A DNA stretch of 64,000 nucleotides. It comes from Mycobacterium intracellulare ATCC 13950. Its GTDB lineage: Bacteria > Actinomycetota > Actinomycetes > Mycobacteriales > Mycobacteriaceae. The number at the start of each line of letters is the position of its first letter. Position 1 is the first letter of the stretch. Both the position numbers and the translations under genes were made by a program. The notes beneath the pieces are model-generated. The model was not told where the DNA came from and did no database searches. It saw nothing but the letters and a program-made list of their open reading frames with translations. The stretch is from positions 186,001 through 250,000 of the forward strand of contig NC_016946.1 in NCBI RefSeq assembly GCF_000277125.1, given 5' to 3'. Positions 24,067 through 35,379 of the stretch are shown here, one piece after another.

Positions 24067-25713
24067 TCAGGTGGCGCCGGGGTGCGCCGGTAGCGAGAAG
24101 TGTTCGGCGGGCACCGTTGGGCCGCTTGGCAATTGGGTGGCCAGCGGCGTCGTGATGCCGTCCACCACCTCGGTGACGTTTCCGGTCAGCCGCTCGAAGT
24201 TCAGCGTCCCGTGCTGGAAGTTCTGCGTAATCTGCAGCGGCTCTTGTATTTCCGCGCTGGTCGGCAACCCGAGTGGGCCGCGCTCGTAGCTCTGCGATCC
24301 CCAGGCGTCGTAGATGGCGCCGGTGACCGGCTGGGGGCCGGTCTCGGGTGACCAATACATGGCGCCCCGGGCGAAGGTGACAAAGCGGGCGTCACCGGCC
24401 GCGCTGTCCTCGGGCGCGGTCGGCGCACCCAGCACGCTGTTCATCCCGCCGATCGCCTGCCAGTGATCGTAGATCGCGCCGCCCTGCAGCGCCTTGATCA
24501 GTTCCTCCGGTGGGTCGTTGAAATGCGCTGCGATGTCCCGTATCTCGTCCATCAGCGCGTAGGCGGCGTTGCCCGGGCAGTCGGTGTTGCCGACGTCACG
24601 GTGGGTGAAGATGGTCGGCAGCGTCGCGACCGAACCCGCCGGGAAGGTGGTGTAGTGGCTGCCGGCCGACTCCAGTTGCACCGTGCCCTTGGGGTCGACG
24701 CCGTCGATGCCCAGCCGCCAACCGAGGAGGCGGCCGACGGTGCGCAATTGGATCGGTGTCGGGGGCACGTCGTCGAAGTTGCCGATCATCGACACGCCCC
24801 AGGTGTTGCGGTTGAACCCGCCGGTGTGGAAGGCCTCGACCGCCTTGGTGAGCCCGCCGGCGCTGCCCTCGAACACCTGGCCGTACTTGTCCACCAGCGC
24901 GTTGTAGGCGATGTCGCACCAGCCCAGCGTCTTGCTGTGGTAGGTGTAAATGGCCTTGACGATCCCGGCCGATTCCAGCGGCGAATAGTCGTTACTGCCC
25001 GCGGTGTGGTGGATGACCGCGGCGCGAATCCCGTTGTCGTACTGCGGGCTACCGCATCGCAGCGATTCGTCGGCACCCCATTCCGCGCGGCTGATGATGG
25101 GGGGAGCCTGCCCGGGCATCACCACCCCGGACGGTGGTGTCCACTGGGTTTGGGCCGGCGCTTGGGGCGGGGAGATGAGGACGGCGGAGATGTTCTGCCC
25201 GAACGGCTGTTCCCTCGACGCCGGTTTGTACCCCAGATCCTTCGCTTCAGTCGGGGACGCCGGGGGCGGCTGCGTCGCCTTCGCGTCGAGCGGCCGGGTC
25301 ACCGCGATCTGGACGGTGGTCGTGGTGCCGACGAAGACCGGGTCCGTGCCGCGCGGCCCCTCCGCAACGCCGGCCGGATGGGCGGCCCCCGCCGGGTCGG
25401 GCGCTGCGGTTTCGTACTCCGTCTGATACCAGGGGCCCCACGAGCCGTCGGGGTGTCTGGCGCGCACCCGGGTCGACGTGCCGGCCAGGTCGCCGGTCAG
25501 CGCCACCAACGAGAACGGAGCGTCCTGACCGATTTCGCGAACCGTGACTCCGGCGCCCAGTCCGATCAGCGGTTGCTCGACGAGCTGGGTGCCGCGCGCC
25601 GGCGCCGGGCCGGCGGCAACGCGACCGCGCGTCGCGTCCCCCACCCACGAGACGATGACGACGGTCGCCGCGATGGCGGTGAGCATCATCGTCGGCGCGC
25701 GACTGCGAGACAC
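24067..25713 (-). CDS. Exported peptidoglycan amidase (PGRP) with LGFP repeats, Rv3811 type
   Basis: The 548-aa protein corresponds to Rv3811. An N-terminal membrane/signal segment (PTMMLTAIAATVVIVSWV) is followed by a linker and an N-acetylmuramoyl-L-alanine amidase/PGRP domain (residues 210-380). The zinc ligands are in AVIHHTAGSND and THRDVGNTDCPG. At least two LGFP repeats follow: IYDHWQAIGGMNSVLGAPT and IYDAWGSQSYERGPLGLPT, which typically anchor proteins to the wall arabinogalactan layer. It probably cleaves peptidoglycan cross-bridge stems. It lies 130 bases downstream of erp on the same strand, separated by a strong terminator. Confidence 0.9.
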   Translation of the reverse strand: MSRSRAPTMMLTAIAATVVIVSWVGDATRGRVAAGPAPARGTQLVEQPLIGLGAGVTVREIGQDAPFSLVALTGDLAGTSTRVRARHPDGSWGPWYQTEYETAAPDPAGAAHPAGVAEGPRGTDPVFVGTTTTVQIAVTRPLDAKATQPPPASPTEAKDLGYKPASREQPFGQNISAVLISPPQAPAQTQWTPPSGVVMPGQAPPIISRAEWGADESLRCGSPQYDNGIRAAVIHHTAGSNDYSPLESAGIVKAIYTYHSKTLGWCDIAYNALVDKYGQVFEGSAGGLTKAVEAFHTGGFNRNTWGVSMIGNFDDVPPTPIQLRTVGRLLGWRLGIDGVDPKGTVQLESAGSHYTTFPAGSVATLPTIFTHRDVGNTDCPGNAAYALMDEIRDIAAHFNDPPEELIKALQGGAIYDHWQAIGGMNSVLGAPTAPEDSAAGDARFVTFARGAMYWSPETGPQPVTGAIYDAWGSQSYERGPLGLPTSAEIQEPLQITQNFQHGTLNFERLTGNVTEVVDGITTPLATQLPSGPTVPAEHFSLPAHPGAT

Positions 25714-25791
25714 CAGCCGATGTTACGTGTGTTTCTAATGTTATCTATGGGACGACACGAGGTTGGGCGTGGCCGAATCTCGACCAAAATC

Positions 25792-25823
25792 GACGGCACC
25801 GCAGATGATTCTGCGGTGCCGTC
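25792..25823 (-). terminator. Rho-independent-like terminator after erp
   Basis: GACGGCACCGCAGA (25792-25805) and TCTGCGGTGCCGTC (25810-25823) form a perfect 14-bp stem with a TGAT loop. On the minus strand it lies 22 bases past the erp stop and is followed by GATTTTGG, a short T-run. It separates erp from the amidase gene. Confidence 0.88.
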
Positions 25824-25845
25824 TGGTGGAGGGTTCGGGTAAAGG

Positions 25846-26877
25846 TCAGACCGGGGGCAGTGCCGGCACCGCGCCCGCGGCCGCCGGCAGCGCACCGGCG
25901 GCACCCGCGGCGGCCGGGAGTGCTCCCGCCGCGGCACCGGGCAGGGCACCCGCGGCGCCCGGCAAGGCACCCGCGGCGCCCGGCAGAGCGCCCGCGGCGG
26001 CACCCGGGAGGGCGCCCGCGGCCCCGCCGCCCTGCATGCCCTGCGTGATGGCCGGCATCACCAAGCCCTTGAGCAGGTCGATCGCCTGACCGGCGCCCAA
26101 CTGGTTGGCCGCCTGCATGACGTCGTTGACCAGGCCGCCGCTGGCGCCGGATCCGGAGCCACCGCCCAGGCCGGTGCCGCCACCGATGGGCGAAGCGTTA
26201 CCGAACGTCGACGGGTCGCCGAGGATCGGGTAGGTGCCGCCGACGCCCGGGTCCAGGCCGGCCCCGGAGTCGATGGGTACCTCGCTCGGCGACAGGGTCG
26301 GGCTGCCCAGCCCCGGCGCCACCCCGGCCGGGCTGGTCAGCCCGGGGTTGGACAGCGCGGGGTTGAGCCCGGCGCCCGGGGTCGCGATCCCCGCGCCCGG
26401 GGTGGCCGGCAGCGCACCGGGCGCGGTGAGCCCGGGCGTCGTAGGAGCCGCGCCGGGGTTCGTGAGGCCCGGGCTCGCCAGCCCGGGGCTGGTCAAACCG
26501 GGGCTCGTCAGGCCGGGGCTGGTCAAACCAGGGCTCGTCAGGCCGGGATTGGTCAGGCCCGGCGTCCCCAGCCCGGGGGACCCGAGGCCCGGAGTGCCCA
26601 GGCCGGGACTGGCGAGACCGGGTGTGGTCGCGCCCCCGCTCAGGGCGGGAACCGGAGGCATGTTGATCCCGAATTGCGACAGCCCCTGGGACAGCGCGCC
26701 CATCAGCTCGCCGGGCAGGTCGCTCATCACCGCGGCCTGCTTGAACTCGTGATGCTCGGGCGCCTTGTTGTCGGCCGTCGATTCGTAAACAAGGAAGTAT
26801 GCGCACGGACTCGCCACTGCCAGGGCGGCAACCGCGCTCATGGCTGTCGAGAGCTTGCGTCGGCGTCGGTTCGGCAC
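25846..26877 (-). CDS. erp: Exported repetitive protein Erp (PirG)
   Basis: Erp (Rv3810) is a surface protein needed for full virulence in M. tuberculosis. The 343-aa form here is longer than the 284-aa M. tuberculosis version. A signal peptide (RKLSTAMSAVAALAVASPCAYFLVY) precedes a conserved N-domain (HHEFKQAAVMSDLPGELMG). Residues 85-155 hold about eleven consecutive PGLxx pentapeptides, mainly PGLTS and PGLGT. After a unique segment around ANQLGAGQAIDLLKGLVMP, the C-terminus carries a second repeat of GALPGAA units and ends PALPPV. Start is the GTG at 26877 with a GAGGAGA site. Divergent from glf. Confidence 0.95.
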   Translation of the reverse strand: MPNRRRRKLSTAMSAVAALAVASPCAYFLVYESTADNKAPEHHEFKQAAVMSDLPGELMGALSQGLSQFGINMPPVPALSGGATTPGLASPGLGTPGLGSPGLGTPGLTNPGLTSPGLTSPGLTSPGLTSPGLASPGLTNPGAAPTTPGLTAPGALPATPGAGIATPGAGLNPALSNPGLTSPAGVAPGLGSPTLSPSEVPIDSGAGLDPGVGGTYPILGDPSTFGNASPIGGGTGLGGGSGSGASGGLVNDVMQAANQLGAGQAIDLLKGLVMPAITQGMQGGGAAGALPGAAAGALPGAAGALPGAAGALPGAAAGALPAAAGAAGALPAAAGAVPALPPV

Positions 26878-27122
26878 GGAAGTCTCCTCTATCTGACTAT
26901 GTGTTGTGTCGGCGGTCCCGCCGGTCCTATCTGGCTGGAATCACACACAGTCGATGGTACGAGTGGGGACCCTGTTACTAGAGTGGTGATATTGAATCGT
27001 GAGGCAATTGCGACCAGGACTGTGATCGCGAGCCCGGGACCTCCCACCGGCCGCCGCGAAGGCCCCCGCGACGGCGCCCGTCAAACGGCCGGCCCTCTCC
27101 GTGGCCTCGCCAAATGGGTTAG

Positions 27123-28340
<1,218 letters not shown>

Positions 28341-28343
<3 letters not shown>

Positions 28344-28490
28344 TGCGTGCCCCGACGATGCAGAGCGAAGCGATGAGGGGGAGTGGCGCCTGATGCGTGC
28401 TACGACGATGCAGAGCGAAGCGATGAGGAGGAGTGGCGCCTGATGCGTGCTACGACGATGCAGAGCGAAGCGATGAGGAGGAGTGGCGCC
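28341..28490 (+). repeat. Three tandem 50-bp MIRU-type repeats between glf and glfT2
   Basis: Units 28341-28390, 28391-28440 and 28441-28490 are direct repeats. The second and third are identical and the first differs at 3 bases. Each starts TGATG, carries a GAGGAGGAG ribosome-site sequence near its end, and encodes a 16-residue peptide (MRAPTMQSEAMRGSGA, then MRATTMQSEAMRRSGA twice) whose TGA overlaps the next ATG. The chain runs from the glf stop to the glfT2 start at 28493 without a gap. Size, start/stop overlap and the GACGATGCAGAGCGAAGCG core match mycobacterial interspersed repetitive units (MIRU). Copy number is expected to vary between strains. Confidence 0.9.
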
Positions 28491-28492
28491 TG

Positions 28493-30379
28493 ATGACTGC
28501 CGTAAGCCTGTTGTCCCGAATCATCCTGCCGCGTCCCGGCGAGCCGCTCGACGTGCGCAAGCTGTACCTGGAGGAGTCGACGACCAACGCCCGGCGTGCG
28601 CATGCCACCAGCCGCACCTCGCTGGAGATCGGCAAAGAGTCCGAGGTGTCGTTCGCCACCTACTTCAACGCGTTCCCCGCGAGCTACTGGCGGCGCTGGT
28701 CGATCTGCAGTTCGGTCGTGTTGCGCGTCGAGCTGACCGGGACCGGACGCGTCGACGTCTACCGGACCAAGGCCACCGGGGTGCGAATCTCGGTGGAGGG
28801 CCGCCAATTCGTCGGCACCGACGAGCAGCCGGCCGTCGTCGAGATCGAGGTGGCCCTGCGGCCGTTCGAGGACGGCGGCTGGATCTGGTTCGACATCACC
28901 ACCGACACCGAGGTCAACCTGATCAGCGGCGGCTGGTATGCGACCGAGCCGGCCCCGGGCACGGCCAACATCGCCGTCGGCATCCCCACCTTCAACCGCC
29001 CCGCCGACTGCGTCAACGCGCTGGCCGACCTCACCGCAGACCCGTTGGTGGACAAGGTGATCGGCGCGGTGATCGTTCCGGACCAGGGCACCCGCAAGGT
29101 GCGCGAACACCCGGACTTCCCGGCGGCGGCCGCCGGCCTGGGCGATCGGTTGTCCATCCACGACCAGCCCAACCTCGGCGGCTCCGGCGGCTACAGCCGG
29201 GTGATGTACGAGGCGCTGAAAAACACCGACTGCCAACAGATCCTGTTCATGGACGACGACATCCGCATCGAGCCGGACACGATCCTGCGGGTGCTGGCTC
29301 TGCACCGCTTCGCCAAGACACCGATGCTCATCGGCGGCCAGATGCTGAACCTGCAGGAGCCGTCCCACCTGCACATCATGGGCGAGGTCGTCGACCAGTC
29401 GAACTTCATGTGGACCGCCGCGCCGCACGCCGAATACGACCACGACTTCGCGCAATTTCCGTTGAACGACAAGAACCCTCGCAGCGCACTGCTGCACCGG
29501 CGCATCGACGTCGACTTCAACGGCTGGTGGACGTGCATGATCCCCCGGCAGGTCGCCGAGGAACTGGGCCAGCCGCTGCCGCTGTTCATCAAATGGGACG
29601 ACGCCGAATACGGCCTGCGCGCCGGCGAGCACGGCTATCCGACCGTCACCCTGCCCGGCGCCGCCATCTGGCACATGGCCTGGAGCGACAAGGACGACGC
29701 CATCGACTGGCAGGCCTACTTCCACCTGCGCAACCGGCTGGTGGTCGCGGCGCTGCACTGGGGCGGTGACATCACCGGGCTGGTCCGCAGCCACCTCAAG
29801 GCGACGCTGAAACACCTTGCCTGCCTTGAGTATTCGACGGTGGCGATCCAGAACAGGGCCATCGACGACTTCCTCGCCGGGCCCGAGCACATCTTCTCGA
29901 TCCTGGAATCCGCGCTGCCGGAGGTGCATCGCCTGCGCAAGGAATACCCGGACGCGGTGGTGCTGCCGGCGGCCAGCGAGCTACCGCAACCGCGCTACCA
30001 GAGCAGGGTGATGAACCCGCCGGTCAACCCGGTGTCGATCGGTTACCGGCTGGCCCGCGGGATCCTGCACAACGCGACCAAGGCCGACACCGAGGCGCAC
30101 CGGACCCCGGAGTACAACGTGCCGACCCAGGACGCGCGCTGGTTCCGCTTGTGCACCGTCGACGGCGTGACGGTCACGACGGCCGACGGATGCGGCGTGG
30201 TCTACCGACAGCGGGACCGCCGAAAGATGTTCTCGCTGTTGTTCAAATCGTTGCGCCGGCAGCGTCAGCTGCTCAGCCGGTTCGACGAGATGCGCAGGGT
30301 CTATCGCGACGCACTGCCGGTGTTGTCCAGCAAGCAGAAGTGGGAGACGGCGTTGCTGCCAGCTGCGGAACATGCCTGA
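28493..30379 (+). CDS. glfT2: Galactofuranosyltransferase GlfT2
   Basis: GlfT2 (Rv3808c) is the processive enzyme that builds the alternating beta-1,5/1,6 galactofuran chain on the decaprenyl carrier at the inner membrane. The 628-aa protein has an N-terminal beta-barrel region (LYLEESTTNARRAHA, FATYFNAFPASYWRRW), the GT-A domain beginning NIAVGIPTFNRPADCV, the metal-binding LFMDDDIRIEP and the catalytic base region AIWHMAWSDKDDAIDW. The C-terminal helical domain mediates tetramer and membrane contacts. The ATG at 28493 follows the last MIRU mini-ORF with TGATG overlap and has GGAGGAG about 9 bases upstream. It overlaps the next gene by 8 bases. Confidence 0.97.
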   Translation: MTAVSLLSRIILPRPGEPLDVRKLYLEESTTNARRAHATSRTSLEIGKESEVSFATYFNAFPASYWRRWSICSSVVLRVELTGTGRVDVYRTKATGVRISVEGRQFVGTDEQPAVVEIEVALRPFEDGGWIWFDITTDTEVNLISGGWYATEPAPGTANIAVGIPTFNRPADCVNALADLTADPLVDKVIGAVIVPDQGTRKVREHPDFPAAAAGLGDRLSIHDQPNLGGSGGYSRVMYEALKNTDCQQILFMDDDIRIEPDTILRVLALHRFAKTPMLIGGQMLNLQEPSHLHIMGEVVDQSNFMWTAAPHAEYDHDFAQFPLNDKNPRSALLHRRIDVDFNGWWTCMIPRQVAEELGQPLPLFIKWDDAEYGLRAGEHGYPTVTLPGAAIWHMAWSDKDDAIDWQAYFHLRNRLVVAALHWGGDITGLVRSHLKATLKHLACLEYSTVAIQNRAIDDFLAGPEHIFSILESALPEVHRLRKEYPDAVVLPAASELPQPRYQSRVMNPPVNPVSIGYRLARGILHNATKADTEAHRTPEYNVPTQDARWFRLCTVDGVTVTTADGCGVVYRQRDRRKMFSLLFKSLRRQRQLLSRFDEMRRVYRDALPVLSSKQKWETALLPAAEHA

Positions 30380-30920
30380 GGCCTCTGCTGCGCAGGCCCC
30401 GCGCGGTGAGGTGGCCGCGCTGGTCGCCGTCCAGGCGGCGCTGGGCGATCGGCCCGGAGTGCTATCGGTGGCGCGCGCGCTGTCCCACTTCGGCGAGCAC
30501 AGCGTCGGGTGGGTGGCCGTCGCCCTGCTCGGCGCGGTCCTGTCGCCGAAGCGGCGCGGGGACTGGCTGATCGCCGGGGCCGGCGCCTTCGTCGCCCACG
30601 CCGCCGCCGTGGTCGTCAAGCGGATCGTGCGGCGCAAGCGGCCGCACGATCCCGCCGTCGTGGTGAACGTCGGCACGCCCAGCCAGTTGAGTTTTCCCTC
30701 CGCGCATGCCACTTCCACCACCGCCGCCGCCATCCTGATGGGCCGGACCACCGGCCTGCCGCTGCCGGCGGTCCTGGTGCCCCCGATGGCGTTGTCGCGA
30801 ATGTTGCTGGGCGTGCACTACCCCAGCGACGTGGCCTGCGGCATCGCCCTGGGTGCCGTCGTCGCGGCGATCGCGCGCCGCGCCGGACAGGTGCAAGAGG
30901 TTGTAAGAGGTAACGCATGA
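30372..30920 (+). CDS. PAP2 phosphatase, probable decaprenylphosphoryl-5-phosphoribose phosphatase (Rv3807c type)
   Basis: The 182-aa protein is a PAP2-superfamily phosphatase. The three signature blocks are KRIVRRKRP, FPSAHATSTTAA and SRMLLGVHYPSD. Transmembrane helices surround them. Rv3807c is thought to remove the 5-phosphate of decaprenylphosphoryl-phosphoribose made by UbiA, giving decaprenylphosphoryl ribose for DprE1/E2. The gene order glfT2-this gene-ubiA supports that role here. Start overlaps the glfT2 end by 8 bases and its TGA overlaps the ubiA ATG (ATGA). Confidence 0.9.
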   Translation: MPEASAAQAPRGEVAALVAVQAALGDRPGVLSVARALSHFGEHSVGWVAVALLGAVLSPKRRGDWLIAGAGAFVAHAAAVVVKRIVRRKRPHDPAVVVNVGTPSQLSFPSAHATSTTAAAILMGRTTGLPLPAVLVPPMALSRMLLGVHYPSDVACGIALGAVVAAIARRAGQVQEVVRGNA

Positions 30921-31834
30921 CCGAGGAAACCGAGGAAGTGGTGGCCGGGCCGCCCAGCAACCTGGTCGCCGGGGTGATCAAGGCGCTCCGCCCGCGCCAG
31001 TGGGTGAAGAACGTCTTGGTGCTGGCCGCGCCGGTGGCCGGGCTGGGCAGCGGGATTCGATACGACTACGGGCAGATGCTCACTCAGGTCGGGTTGGCGT
31101 TCGTGGTGTTCAGCCTGGCGGCGTCGTCGATCTATCTGGTCAACGACGTGCGCGACGTCGAGGCCGACCGCGAACACCCCACCAAGAGGTTCCGCCCGAT
31201 CGCGGCGGGGGTGGTGCCCGAGTGGCTGGCCTACGCCCTGGCGGTGCTGCTGGGTGCGGCTTCGCTGGGCATCGCCTGGATGGTGACGCCGAACCTGGCC
31301 TTGGTGATGGCCGTCTACCTCGGCATGCAGCTGGCGTACTGCTTCGGACTCAAACACCAAGCGGTGCTTGACATCTGCATCGTGTCATCGGCGTACCTGC
31401 TGCGCGCCATCGCCGGCGGCGTGGCCACCGAAATCCCGCTGTCACAATGGTTTTTGCTCTCGGCGGCGTTCGCGTCGCTGTTCATGGTGGCCGGCAAGCG
31501 TTACGCCGAACTGCAATTGGCCGAACGCACCGGCGCCAAGATCCGCAAGTCGTTGGAGAGCTACACCAGCACGTACCTGAGGTTCGTCTGGACCATGTCC
31601 GCCACCGCGGTGGTGGTCTGTTACGGCTTGTGGGCGTTCGAGCGCGACCACCATTCGGGGTCCTGGTTCGCGGTCTCCATGGTCCCGTTCACCATCGCGA
31701 TCCTGCGCTACGCGGTCGACGTGGACGGCGGTCTGGCCGGGGAGCCCGAAGACATCGCGTTGCGGGACCGGGTGTTGCAGCTGCTGGCGGTGGCGTGGAT
31801 CGCGACCATTGGAGCCGCCGTTGCCTTCGGTTAG
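30917..31834 (+). CDS. ubiA: Decaprenyl-phosphate phosphoribosyltransferase UbiA
   Basis: UbiA (Rv3806c; 305 aa) transfers 5-phosphoribose from PRPP to decaprenyl phosphate, the first committed step to the arabinose donor DPA. It belongs to the UbiA prenyltransferase superfamily, with about nine transmembrane helices. The first Asp-rich motif NDVRDVEADREHPTK is clear, after the conserved LRPRQWVKNVLVLAAP. Later, KRYAELQLAERTG lies at the second motif. It is an ethambutol-resistance locus in M. tuberculosis. The ATG overlaps the preceding stop. The aftB frame begins inside its last codons. Confidence 0.94.
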   Translation: MTEETEEVVAGPPSNLVAGVIKALRPRQWVKNVLVLAAPVAGLGSGIRYDYGQMLTQVGLAFVVFSLAASSIYLVNDVRDVEADREHPTKRFRPIAAGVVPEWLAYALAVLLGAASLGIAWMVTPNLALVMAVYLGMQLAYCFGLKHQAVLDICIVSSAYLLRAIAGGVATEIPLSQWFLLSAAFASLFMVAGKRYAELQLAERTGAKIRKSLESYTSTYLRFVWTMSATAVVVCYGLWAFERDHHSGSWFAVSMVPFTIAILRYAVDVDGGLAGEPEDIALRDRVLQLLAVAWIATIGAAVAFG

Positions 31835-33791
31835 CCCCGAGCTGCAGGCGCTCAAGGCGCGCATGATGCGCAGCCGGCCGGTGATCAGGCGGCCCGGCTG
31901 GCCGGTGTTCCCATACACGACCATGGTGCGGACCAGCCTGTGGATCGGCGTCGCGGTCGTCGCCGTCCTGTTCGGTTGGGGCGCCTGGCAGCGGCGGTGG
32001 ATCGCCGACGACGGGCTCATCGTGTTGCGCACCGTGCGCAACCTGCTCGCCGGCAACGGGCCGGTCTTCAACCAGGGCGAGCGGGTGGAGGCCAACACCT
32101 CCACCGCCTGGACGTACCTGATGTACGCCGGCAGCTGGGTCGGCGGCCCGCTGCGCATGGAGTACGTGGCTTTGGCTCTGGCGCTGGTGCTTTCGGTGCT
32201 CGGTGTGGCGCTGCTGATGCTGGGCGCCGCGCGGCTGTACGCGCCCAGCCTGCGCGGGCGCAAAGCGATCATGTTGCCCGCCGGCGCACTGGTGTACATC
32301 GCGCTGCCGCCGGCGCGCGACTTCGCCACCTCGGGCCTGGAAAGCGGTTTGGCGCTGGCCTACCTCGGGCTGCTGTGGTGGATGATGGTCTGCTGGGCGC
32401 AGCCCGTGCGCAACCGCCCGGACAAGAACGTGTTCGTCGGCGCGCTGGCGTTCGTCGCCGGGTTCAGCGTCCTGGTCCGGCCCGAGCTGGCGCTCATGGG
32501 TGGGCTGGCGCTGATCATGATGCTGATCGCCGCCCGGACCTGGCGGCGCCGCGCGCTGATCGTGGCGGCCGGCGGTCTCCTGCCGGTCGGCTACGAGATC
32601 TTCCGGATGGGCTACTACGGCCTGCTGGTGCCGGGCACCGCCCTGGCCAAGGATGCGGCCGGGGACAAGTGGTCCCAGGGCATGATCTACCTCTCGAACT
32701 TCGACGCCCCGTACGCGGTGTGGATACCCGTGGTCCTGCTCGTGCCGCTGGGCGTGCTGCTGTTCGCAGCCCGGCGCCGGCCCTCGTTCCTGCGGCCCGC
32801 GCTGGCGCCCGACTACGGGCGGGTGGCCCGGGCCGTGCACAGCCCGCCGGCGGTGGTGGCGTGGGTCCTGATCAGCGGCCTGCTGCAGGCCCTGTACTGG
32901 ATTCGGCAGGGCGGCGACTTCATGCACGCGCGGGTGCTGCTGGCGCCCGTGTTCTGCCTGCTGGCCCCCGTGGCCGTCGTCCCGGTCGCCATCCCCGACG
33001 GCCAGGACTATTCGCGTGAGACCGGTAACTGGGTGGCCGGCGCGGCCGCCGCGCTGTGGCTGGGGGTGGCTGGCTGGTCGCTGTGGGCCGCGAATTCACC
33101 CGGCATGGGCGACGACGCCACCCACGTCACGTACTCCGGCATCGTCGACGAACGGCGCTTCTACGCCCAGGCCACCGGTCACGCACATCCGCTGACCGCC
33201 GCGGACTACCTGGGCTACCCGCGGATGGCCGCCATCCTGACGGCCCTGAACGACACCCCCGACGGCGCGCTGCTGCTGCCGTCGGGCAACTACATCCAAT
33301 GGGACCTGGTGCCGCAGGCCCAGCCCGCGCCGGGCGACAAACCGCAAAAGCCGCAGCACGCGGTGTTTTTCACCAACCTCGGCATGGTCGGCATGAACGT
33401 CGGGCTCGACGTCCGGGTCATCGACCAGATCGGGCTGGCGAATCCACTGGCCCAACACACCGAGCGGCTCAAGCACGGCCGCATCGGGCATGACAAGAAC
33501 CTCTTCCCGGACTGGGTGATCGCCGACGGCCCCTGGGTGAAGGTGTACCCGGGAATCCCGGGCTACCTGGACGCGCAGTGGGTCGCCGACGCGGTCGCGG
33601 CGCTGAAATGCCCCGACACCCAGGCGGTGCTCGGCTCGGTGCGCGCGCCGATGAACCCGCATCGGTTCCTGTCCAACGTGCTGCACTCCTTCCAGTTCAC
33701 CAAGTACCGCATCGACCGGGTCCCGCTCTACGAGCTGGCGCGGTGCGGGCTTCCGATACCCGAACAATCGCCCCCGCCGCCTCGCGAGTAA
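31809..33791 (+). CDS. aftB: Terminal beta-1,2-arabinofuranosyltransferase AftB
   Basis: AftB (Rv3805c) adds the terminal beta-1,2 arabinose of arabinogalactan, the site later mycolylated, from decaprenylphosphoryl arabinose. It is a GT-C membrane enzyme with about ten helices, the catalytic aspartates in RRWIADDGLIVLRTVRNL, and a C-terminal periplasmic domain (DKNLFPDWVIADGPWVKV). The protein from the M. tuberculosis-like start (MVRTSLW, 31923) would be 622 aa. The 88 bases between the ubiA stop and that ATG have strong coding character in this frame (ELQALKARMMRSRPVIRR). I therefore give the upstream TTG at 31809; 31821 (TTG) and 31863 (ATG) are also possible. The stop is certain. Confidence 0.9.
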   Translation: MEPPLPSVSPELQALKARMMRSRPVIRRPGWPVFPYTTMVRTSLWIGVAVVAVLFGWGAWQRRWIADDGLIVLRTVRNLLAGNGPVFNQGERVEANTSTAWTYLMYAGSWVGGPLRMEYVALALALVLSVLGVALLMLGAARLYAPSLRGRKAIMLPAGALVYIALPPARDFATSGLESGLALAYLGLLWWMMVCWAQPVRNRPDKNVFVGALAFVAGFSVLVRPELALMGGLALIMMLIAARTWRRRALIVAAGGLLPVGYEIFRMGYYGLLVPGTALAKDAAGDKWSQGMIYLSNFDAPYAVWIPVVLLVPLGVLLFAARRRPSFLRPALAPDYGRVARAVHSPPAVVAWVLISGLLQALYWIRQGGDFMHARVLLAPVFCLLAPVAVVPVAIPDGQDYSRETGNWVAGAAAALWLGVAGWSLWAANSPGMGDDATHVTYSGIVDERRFYAQATGHAHPLTAADYLGYPRMAAILTALNDTPDGALLLPSGNYIQWDLVPQAQPAPGDKPQKPQHAVFFTNLGMVGMNVGLDVRVIDQIGLANPLAQHTERLKHGRIGHDKNLFPDWVIADGPWVKVYPGIPGYLDAQWVADAVAALKCPDTQAVLGSVRAPMNPHRFLSNVLHSFQFTKYRIDRVPLYELARCGLPIPEQSPPPPRE

Positions 33792-35226
<1,435 letters not shown>

Positions 35227-35250
35227 AACACGCCAAGCACCACGACTCGC

Positions 35251-35276
35251 GGCGGGAACCCTTCGGGGTTTCCGCC
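35251..35276 (+). terminator. Hairpin terminator after fbpA
   Basis: GGCGGGAACCC and GGGTTTCCGCC pair over 11 positions (one G-U) around a TTCG loop, 24 bases past the fbpA stop. No clear T-run follows. A stable TTCG tetraloop stem in this position is a credible mycobacterial terminator, separating fbpA from fbpD. Confidence 0.75.
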
Positions 35277-35379
35277 GTTAGTCGTTCGCGGCACGTGTGA
35301 CGTGTTTCACTACCCGGCGAGCGCGGGGGCCGGCCCGCTGGCTAATGTGCATTCAGCGACTAGACGATGGAGGGTGGAC

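Noticed and set aside
26240..26640. Direct repeats in erp considered as a CRISPR-like array
   Set aside because: The repeats are 15-base units coding PGLxx in frame, without spacers of constant length.
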